DNA of 64,000 nt from Clitopilus passeckerianus. Its lineage: Eukaryota; Basidiomycota; Agaricomycetes; Agaricales; Entolomataceae. The notes under the pieces were generated by a model, which saw only the letters and a list, made by a program, of their open reading frames with translations, made no database searches and had not been told where the DNA came from. The stretch's first letter is position 1; the number at the start of each line of letters is the position of its first letter. Below are positions 55,828 through 64,000 of this stretch, one piece after another. The translations under genes were made by a program, and so were the position numbers. Where the stretch lies: assembly GCA_944990035.1 (NCBI GenBank), contig CALYLX010000036.1, forward strand, positions 124,001 through 188,000, written 5' to 3'.

Positions 55828-58057
55828 ATGCTTGAATTCAGTGCTCTGGATACACGTTCGCTCGCTCTGGGAGCATTTGTTCTCGTTCTCTTGGTAAAAG
55901 GCACCCAATGGGCCACAAGGAAACGCACACCTAGGTTTCGAGGACCGAAAGGGACCAGCCTCGTGTTTGGCACTACTAGAGAGCTTCTGGATAGCCTCGA
56001 TCCCGGAGTATACTACGACGAGTGGATACAAGAGTATGGGATTGTATTTGAGATCCCCTCGATCGGTTGGAAGAAAAACTTGGTGGTCGCTGACCCCAAG
56101 GCGATCGCCTCTTTCTTCGCGAAGGATACGGCCACTTATCACCAGCTCAATGGTGCTAGAGTCTTCATAAAGAGATTCGTACGTTTCTTTTTTATTCGGT
56201 TAGCCCATTAGTCACTCACGTCCTCCATAGTTTGGACAAAATCTTCTCATAGCTGAGGGTGCTGACCACAAACGGTGGGCAGATTTTGCCAACTCGGCTG
56301 TTAAAATGCCCAAGCTGATTCAGAATTTTGTAGCCAACGACGCGCGATGTCAAGTGCTTTTAGCGTCGCTGCCATTCGTCGGATTACTCCCGTGTTCATG
56401 GACGCTGTTAATCAGGCGAGTATATAGTACGTTTGCTGAGCAGACCGTATTCTGACGCCTTCCACAGGTCAAAGGGGCTTGGGAAAATGCGATCGACACC
56501 AATGATAAAGCGTCCGCAGTCATAGAGGTTCAGCAATGGTAAGCGTTCTAGAGTATACATTTTTGCTACCTTCTTATCGTTTCCCTCATAGGATGAACAA
56601 CATTGCGTGAGTCCATGTTACTGTCGTACACTAATGCCTTCTCATCCGAGTGCAGCCTTGACAGTGTAGGAATCGGAGGTTTCTCGCACGACTTTGGTTC
56701 CCTCAGAGGAAATCCTTCCGCTATCACTGACGCATTTGCTCTTTTCGGCAATTTGAAACCAACCTTCACGATCATGGTTACTTTCCTTCTCTCTCAGATA
56801 TTTCCACCGATCGCCAAGATTCCGACCGAAAGGTCAAGGATGATGCAAAAACTCTCCGATAGCGTTCGGGAGATTGCAACAGACCTTTTCAAGAAGGCGA
56901 GAGAAGAGAAAGACAACACCACGGAGAAATCAATTATTGGTACACTTGGTAAAGATGGGCATTCCTCTCGACATCCCTGCAACTGACCATACTACATAGT
57001 AAGATCCGAGACCGCCAACTCGACACTGCAAATGTCGGTAGAGGAAATTATGGCACAAGTAAGGAATCCATTTTGTTGCTTCTTGCTCCAATCACTAACG
57101 TAGTTATAGATGGTTTGTTTCTAACAACCACCCAGCCTTGAAAAGAATTGACGTCGTTCCCTTAGAACCTGCTCATGATCGCTGGATATGAGACTACTGC
57201 AAGTAAGTGCTTCCTGTTGATCACTTATCGTGGCGTAAACTCACTCTCGACACAGTATCAATCACTGTTCGTGTCCTCCGTCTTTCTGGGATATTTTCCG
57301 TCAAACTGACAGACAGCCATAGTATGCCATGATTGAGCTCGCCAGGAATCCTAAAATACAACAGAAACTGAGAGCCGAACTATCTCAATTCGCCGGCACC
57401 GATGCAACTTACGAGCAATTAACCTCTGGTCTCCCCTACTTGGATGCTGTCACGAATGAAGTCCTACGTCTCCACCCTGCCGGTCCAGAACTGGCACGAC
57501 AGGTACGTGTGTTACGCTCGAAAACCTATCTACTCTTAAACGTGATTTCTGCAGGCTGAGGAAGACGACATTCTTCCCCTCACAGAACCAATCACAGACC
57601 GCAACGGCAACACAATAGATAGCATCTTCATCGCAAAGGGCACACTCGTTCGCATCCCCATTTCCTCCGTCAATCGCCTCGAGAGTTTCTGGGGGGCCGA
57701 CAGCAAGACATTCAACCCTGATCGTTGGCTTGACGAAAACTTGGACAGAGCCGCTGAGATCTCAGGCTATCATCATCTCCTCACATTCGCGGATGGACCT
57801 CGAACCTGCTTGGGGAGAGCGTTCGCGTTGACAGAGTTTAAGGTTAGTTCTTCCCTACCCTACTAGTACGGAATAAAGAGACTCGATTTGTCAAATTTCA
57901 GGTCGTTCTCTCGGTTCTGGCGCGGGATTTCACGTTTGAGTTACCTGGTGGGGCAGATAGGAAGCTTGAGCTTCATCGTTCCATTCTTCCGCGACCCAAG
58001 CTTGCGGGTGAACAAGGTCCAAGAGTGCCGTTGATCATCAGACGAGCTGCCCATTGA
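55828..58057 (+). CDS. Cytochrome P450 (D)
   Basis: ATG at 55828; short lumenal end, then the anchor LALGAFVLVLLVKGTQW and RFRGPKGTSLVFG. Exons continue with FGQNLLIAEGADHKR, RQRRAMSSAFSVAAIRRITP and a 15-nt exon (56592..56606). Then GGFSHDFGSLRGN, a single-codon exon ATG (57110..57112), I-helix NLLMIAGYETTA, and an 11-nt exon (57256..57266). ExxR lies in NEVLRLHPAGPEL; FNPDRW and haem loop FADGPRTCLGRAF follow, with end VPLIIRRAAH. The exon pattern equals that of P450s A-C, so all five descend from one gene. Closest to P450 E, 0.8 kb downstream. No break seen. Substrate unknown. Confidence 0.9.
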
Positions 58058-58821
58058 GAACGATACCTACACGTCCCTACGACACTGCCATGTCCAGTCA
58101 CTTCTAATGTAGTTGCTTATCTACAACCTCGCCTCTCTAAGTGCCTATCGCATTATTATTGATTTGACATTCAGTGACACGGCGTATGATGTTTGGTGCA
58201 TGCGAAACTGGACAAGCAGAGTAGAGTCTATTACGCATGATTATGGAGGCAGGGCTGGAGTTGAGAAATAGCGAGGGCCAAGTGTGAGAACAATAAATTA
58301 GGGTCCAGAGGCGATGATCCCATGTAAACATAATCTGCCAGTGCTATGGTGCGCAACACCAATCACAACTCTTGGACAGTCGCCATTTTGGTCGCCCTTT
58401 TTTGGAAGAGATTCCTTCATAATAAACCTTTCTGAAGCCATGGGCCATGACTTTTAGCGGGCTCAGAAAATTGATCAGAGGGCTGTATCCCGTGACTACT
58501 AGTAAAACCCAGCATCTCGCAAGTATCCAGACATTCCTCCCTATCAAGTGCCTATGAGTTCAGTCGCGAGAAATCGTATTGATATCTGCGCACATTCGAT
58601 TATTGAGCTAGGGCGAGGACCCCAGGGACCGCTTGATAGGTGGCTTGCAAACGGTTCATTGCATGTTCTGCTCGGTTTAGACTGCTAGGCCCTAGTCTAC
58701 TGTGGCCCCACGGGTATCTACCCACTGTTCGGGCCAGCGTGGTACATACTCAGCACGACAATGCTTGAAATAGCGATGCATGGACCCTAAACCCCAACTA
58801 TCTTCTGGACCTCTATCAGCC
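58058..58821. other. Intergenic between P450 D and E
   Basis: About 760 bp. No gene recognised. The last 50 bp could extend P450 E to an upstream in-frame ATG at 58780. Confidence 0.4.
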
Positions 58822-61073
58822 ATGACATCCCTCAGTGCCTTTGCCAATCCACGCTCGCTGGCGACGGGCGCATTCGTTCTCGTTCTCTTCGTCAAAGGCA
58901 CCCAATGGCTTACAAAACGCCGCACACCAAGGCTTCGAGGGCCGAAAGGAACCAGCCTCGTGTTTGGCATTATGAAAGAGCTTCTGGGAGTCCTCGATCC
59001 CGGTGTTTATTATGACAAGTGGATCAACCAATACGGCGCTGTATACGAGATACCGTCAATACTTCGGAGGAAGAACTTGGTGGTGGCAGACCCGAAGGCG
59101 ATTGCCTCCCTCTTCTCGAAAGATACATTTTCCTATCACCAACTTGCTGGGGCTAGAGTCTTTGTGAAGAACTTCGTACGGTTTTCCTCCCTGAAACCTG
59201 AGCCATTACTGACTCGGGACTCGGAATAGTTCGGAGAGAATCTACTCGTAAATGAAGGTGCCGATCACAAACGGTAGCTATAGTCTACTCATCCAATCGG
59301 CGGGTGAACCAATCAACTGATTCAAAATTATTATTGCACTAACAGTCAACGGCGCGCACTGTCGACCGCCTTCAGTAACGCTGCTATCCGCGGGATTACT
59401 CCTGTCTTCATGAATGCCGCTAACCAGGCGAGTTTGTAACAATTTGATTTTCGAATCTAACGCCTCTGACAATTTCCAAACAGGTCAAGGCAGCTTGGGA
59501 GAACGCGATCGACGCCAGTGCCAACGATTATCAGGTAATCGAGGTCCAGCAGTGGTGAGCAGCTCAAGAGCATGTCCCCATTACTTTTCTGACTACCCAT
59601 CTCATAGGATGAACAACGTCGCGTAAGTCTGTGGACTGGCCTCAATTTTAATACGCCTTCTCATGTGACCGCAGTCTCGACAGCGTAGGACTTGGTGGCT
59701 TCTCACACGACTTCGGCACCCTCAGGGGAAATAAGTCCGCTATCCAAGACGCATTCGAACTTTTTAGTGATTTAAAACTGTCCTTCGCGTTCGTGCTTTC
59801 GTTTCTCCTCTGCCAGCTCTTCCCACCTCTTGCTAAGCTTCCTACAAAACGGGCAAAGATAATGCACAAACTCTCGGAGAGTGTTCGCAATATCGCGTTG
59901 GAGCTTTTCAGGAAGGCGAAGGAGGAGAAAGATATCACCACTGAGAAATCAATTATTGGCTCACTTGGTGAGTGATAGCCCCCCGTTTTATAGTTGGCTA
60001 ACCTTCTTGATCATGTCGCAATAGTCAGGTCCGAAACGGCCAGTTCGGCGCTCCAAATGTCGGTCGAGGAAATAGTGGCTCAAGTGCGTCATGAGCTCTC
60101 ACTAATCTCTGGGGATGGGCTAACATAGGGATAGATGGTAATTTTCTCCTCATCCATCTTTTTCGATTTAGTAAATTCTTTTCCACCAGAACGTGCTTCT
60201 GATTGCAGGGTACGAGACCACTGCAGGTGAATTATACTTTTCATCAGTTCTCACTTCGTCGACTGACCTCCACGCGACACAGTAACACTCACCGTCAGTG
60301 GCAATGTCAGGCCTCATTTGTATTTACTAACCTCTCTGTAGTACGCCCTGATTGAACTCGCACGACATCCCCATGTACTGACGAAGCTGAGAGCAGAGTT
60401 GTCCCAATTTGCTGGCACCAATGCTACATACGAGCAACTAACCTCGGGTCTTCCATACCTCGATGCTGTAACAAACGAAGTCTTGCGTCTTGACCCCCCT
60501 GGCCCAGAGCTAGAACGACAGGTACGTGTTTTACGCTCGAAGATTTGGCCACTCTCACACCTGATTTCTGCAGGCTGAGGAAGACGACATTCTTCCCCTC
60601 ACAGAACCAATCACAGACCGCAACGGCAACACAATGGATAGCATTTTCATCGCAAAGGGCACACTCATTCGCATCCCCATTTCCTCCGTCAATCGCCTCG
60701 AGAGCCTCTGGGGATCCGATAGCAAGACGTTCAACCCTGACCGCTGGCTCGACGACAACCTGGAACGAACCGCTGAGATTTCAGGGTATAGACATCTTCT
60801 CACATTTGGGGATGGACCTCGAACTTGCTTGGGGAGAGCGTTCGCGTTAACAGAGTTTAAGGTTAGTTCTTCCCTACCCCTGCGGAACAAAGAGGCTCAA
60901 TCTCTCAATTTTGTTAGGCCGTTCTCTCGGTTCTTGCGCGGGATTTCACATTTGAGTTACCCGGCGGGGCGGATACGAAGCTTGAGCTTAATCATTCCAT
61001 CCTTCCTCGACCCAAGCTCGCGGGTGAACAAGGCTCTAGGGTGCCGTTGATCATTCGACGAGCTACCCACTGA
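58822..61073 (+). CDS. Cytochrome P450 (E)
   Basis: Tandem paralogue of D. The ATG at 58822 (MTSLSAFANPRSLATGAFV) matches the start of D; an ATG at 58780 would add 14 residues. Anchor, then RLRGPKGTSLVFGIMKELLG. The frame runs through FGENLLVNEGADHKR, RQRRALSTAFSNAAIRGITP, a 15-nt exon (59608..59622), a single-codon ATG exon (60135..60137) and an 11-nt exon (60283..60293). I-helix NVLLIAGYETTA; ExxR in NEVLRLDPPGPEL (Asp where the other copies have His after the conserved Leu); FNPDRW; haem loop FGDGPRTCLGRAF. Ends VPLIIRRATH. Its 3' exons and the intron between them are much more like D than its 5' half is. No break seen. Confidence 0.88.
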
Positions 61074-61216
61074 ACCCCTATGTACTTGATACAAAATGCC
61101 TATGTCACGTCCATTGATGCCTCCAAGTTCCCCTCACTGTAATGTCTATCGCTTGATTGATGGTGTTGAGGATTGATTCAACCATATATTCATTCTCGTA
61201 TGCAATTCACAAATGT

Positions 61217-63124
61217 CTACCAAAGTGCATCCGCAATCTTACAAACATCAAACATCTCCTGCACATCATGTACTCGAACGAGGAGAGCACCTTGCTGAAC
61301 CGCACAGGCAACCGTAGCCGCTGTTGCAAAGACCCTCTCCTTTGGAGTAGTTTCTCGACCGCAATCTCCCTCACGCAAAAGCTCCTGTAGGAAGGCTTTT
61401 CGAGACGTTGCAATCAGCTGCGGGTAGCCTCGTAACGGGTTCCGTCTTGATAAATCGACACCTAGTCAGGATATGAGAAATCTGGTATTGTTCACAGTAA
61501 ATGAGAACACCAACCTTCCAGAATGCTATCCTCGACGACCTTGGCGCAATCACGAAGAACCTCTATATTTCCTCGGACATTCTTGCTAAACCCAATACCG
61601 GGATCGACGATGACCATCCACCTCCTGATACCTCCCTCTCCCAGCACAGCAGCATCAATCTTTGCACCCAGCTCTACCTGGACACCTCGTATGACGGAGC
61701 CCTCTTTTCCACTGAGATACATCCTATAATCTTCGTCTTCACCAGCATCAGCACGAGAATGTACCATTATGCATGGCGTAGCATATTCCCGAGCAACCCG
61801 CTTCATCTTCCTCACTTCTTCAGCGGCTCGTTGACGCGTGTCCTCATCCCTACAAGGCCAAGATGCGCGCCCAGTAAAGGCATAGATGTCGTTGATACAG
61901 TTGACCCCAACTTGGATGGCAGCCTCGGCAACCTCAGGTCGGAAGGTGTCAATGCTGATGGGTGTATCCCGCAATCTGGCGTCGGAGACAGCGGTGACGA
62001 AGGGGACCACACGGCGGGTCTCTTCCTCTGTGGTAACGAAGGCAGACCCTGGTTGGGCCGAATATCCACCAATGTCGATAAGAGATGCGCCGGCTTCGAT
62101 GGAATTGCGAGCGTACTCGACAGCTGTGTCTGTTGACTTGTGTCTGGAGTAGGAGTCGGGGGTGGCGTTGATAGTAGCCATGACGTGCGTTTTTCGGGCA
62201 ACCTTGGTAGGTTGCTTCTTGCCCGTGATCCGGTGGGTCCAATAGGTCAAGGTTTTAGGGACGGGAGGAATATAGGAATATGGCCAATCGTTGGGCGAGG
62301 GAGCTGGGTACGACGGGAATGGGATAACCTTGCACATTGACGGGTCCTCCTCGGGCAAGGCAGAGAGTAGCTCGTGGATAGGCCGTTTCAAGACCGGGTG
62401 AACATGGTCCGGAAGCATACTGTAAAACTATCAGCAACGGCGGCGCAATGTCCAGGCAGTATCACTCACTCGTATAGTGGGCGAAGCACGAATTCACGCT
62501 CAGCGAGTCGAGGATGTGGAGCCACCAAATGGCCGTCCAAGTTCGACAGGCCCGATCGTTGCTCAAGAGGACGAGTGTCGATGACCTCGTCGCCGTACAA
62601 CAGGATGTCAAGATCGACTGCTCGGGGGCCGTTCCTGATAGAGGGGACGCGACCAACGGCTGCTTCCAGATATTTGAGTAGGATCAACAGGCATTCTGGG
62701 GGAATGTTCGTTTCGACCTGGAAATAGGATCAACGTTAGTTTCCGGCATTCCAGTACACAGTCGAATTTTACTTACAAGACAGGCACAATTGATGAACGA
62801 AGGTTGTTCTGTAACGTACATTGGTGCCGCCTCATAGAGAAAGCTTGTGTTGACAACCCGACAGATTGGGCTTTCAAACCCATGCTGCGCTTGATCATGC
62901 CGGGTCAAGAATTGTCCAGGGTGTTCCAAGAGTATGAGGGCGAGCTCAATGTTGAAGAAACGATCTCCAAGGTTTGAGCCAAGGGCGATAGCAACGGTTG
63001 TGAGCTGAGCCGTTTCCGGCATGCTCAAGTTTGCTGAAGAGTGATTTTTTGGGGTAATCTCACCCTCATGAGTCCGAAAGCCTTCAGTAATATAAGGAAG
63101 CCCATGGCGGTTCTTAGGCTCCAT
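61217..63124 (-). CDS. FOL1: Bifunctional HPPK-DHPS (folate biosynthesis)
   Basis: Four exons, 63124..62777, 62717..62470, 62419..61515 and 61461..61217, give 581 residues. The N-terminal HPPK domain carries VAIALGSNLGDRF and RNGPRAVDLDILLYGDE (6-hydroxymethyl-7,8-dihydropterin pyrophosphokinase). The C-terminal DHPS domain has HVMATINATPDSYSRHK, LIDIGGYSAQPGSAFV, SIDTFRPEVAEAA, NDIYAF and VIVDPGIGFSKN. It ends with AVQQGALLVRVHDVQEM in the last exon. It makes dihydropteroate from the pterin and p-aminobenzoate. Yeast FOL1 also has dihydroneopterin aldolase domains in front; none is seen between 63125 and 64000. A second start at 63022 would trim a 34-residue leader of unknown role. Confidence 0.9.
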
Positions 63125-64000
63125 TATTTACATTAAAACCCTGCATTCGGCTGAGCAACATGCCACCTGCATGCTGAACGTCAGGAGGTTGACAGCGCTT
63201 CGTCATGGCGGCAGAACCATCTCCTTGGCCCCATAATTTGAGATTGTATTGCCTCGTGTGTCTTCTCAACAACTGAACGGCAGAAAGACGAAGGTGGAGA
63301 ATCCGAATATGTTGGACGCACAAGAAAGGGAGTTCTATTATTTTGTCCGGCACAATGGAACGTGATTCCGAGAATTCACACGGTCAAAATCTCCGGTAAT
63401 TCCGGCTTTTAAGCCCCCAATTGATGAGTGCTGCACTCGTCGAGTCGTCCGCTGCTAGAACGCATGCTTTAGATGGAGAACGCCTAGAAGCACACTAAAA
63501 GCACATGATACCCTCACTGTGCTCCTGAACCCTCGCGTTCCGTTGCACTAACGTGTATTTTAACCTCTATCCTGTTCTCCAGGGCAACCTCGGGTGCCAT
63601 CGAATCTCAGAACTTTCCTGAGAGTTGGGGCGTAGTTCTGGCAGATATCACTACCGGAACACTACCTAATATGTACTTATCGATTGATTCTCCACAGGTT
63701 CTGTCAGTAAATCATACAGGATCTGTCCTGACATGTATGGACCTTGTAACTGCTGGTGGTACTGTACGTCATTTCCGAAGCTGGGCTACGTTCTAAAGTC
63801 GGAAACCCTCCAAGGTCAACCCTCAAATTCTTCTGCCCGTCTAGCCGATGTTCACCACATTGCTTCGTGGTTCTCAGATATTTGAATACATTTAACATTA
63901 CTACCATGAGGTGTCCAAGAAACCGGGGTCACGCACCGCCGTCTCGCCTACCTCCATTTCGGCTCAACTAAATTTGAAACGTCATGACACCACGTTTACC
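63125..64000. other. Unassigned right end of window
   Basis: Upstream side of the folate gene. Only short open frames without family features. No dihydroneopterin aldolase motif was found on either strand. Confidence 0.4.

Noticed and set aside
1..64000. Intact transposons, LTRs, terminal inverted repeats, CRISPR arrays
   Set aside because: None recognised by eye. The repeats present are gene duplications and short microsatellites.

Overview
The window is nuclear DNA of a mushroom-forming basidiomycete (Agaricomycetes). Genes are split by many 48-67 bp GT-AG introns with CTRAY-like branch points, and the gene content is typical of the group: NACHT NTPases, expanded P450s, degenerate F-box families and an HNH_2 protein. 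Both strands are used. No prokaryotic operon, CRISPR array, rRNA or intact transposon is visible.

Layout. 1-3.9 kb (+): two tandem NACHT (NLR-like) genes, the first cut by the window edge. 4.3-8.4 kb (-): a Bud14/Tea4-type SH3 polarity protein with a Ras-association-like segment. 9.2-9.8 kb: a possible tiny spliced gene and tRNA-Phe(GAA). 9.9-15.9 kb (-): two Mch1/nodulin-like MFS transporter genes flanking a decayed stretch that holds an RPC11-like relic and a relic of an unknown gene. 16.2-24.6 kb (-): three P450 genes (A, B, C; B and C recent duplicates), followed on the same strand by an extended SDR reductase (25.5-26.9 kb). 27.5-35.6 kb (+): a tandem array of five F-box-like genes plus one remnant, with increasing decay toward the right. 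36.8-40.5 kb (+): a long low-complexity coiled-coil protein with a C-terminal zinc finger. 42-44.1 kb: an HNH_2 protein (-) and an unknown gene (+) with an in-frame stop. 44.2-45.6 kb (-): a distant, intronless F-box-like relative. 46-53.2 kb (+): URB1/Npa1, a ribosome biogenesis factor. 53.5-55.4 kb (+): a mitochondrial PPR-like protein. 55.8-61.1 kb (+): two more P450s (D, E). 61.2-63.1 kb (-): HPPK-DHPS folate synthesis enzyme.

Housekeeping genes (URB1, PPR, folate, SH3 polarity, tRNA) are interleaved with fast-evolving accessory families (NACHT, P450, MFS, F-box). The five P450s share one gene architecture with three tiny exons at the same positions (15 nt, 3 nt and 11 nt). The two MFS genes share a 10-nt and a 21-nt exon. 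P450s, the SDR and the MFS genes could form a loose metabolic neighbourhood, but no backbone synthase is present, so this is only inference.

Exon borders were read by eye from splice signals, frame continuity and comparison among the paralogues in the window. Joined lengths were checked for divisibility by three for the NACHT-2, SH3, F-box-like, zinc-finger, HNH, unknown 43-kb and folate genes.
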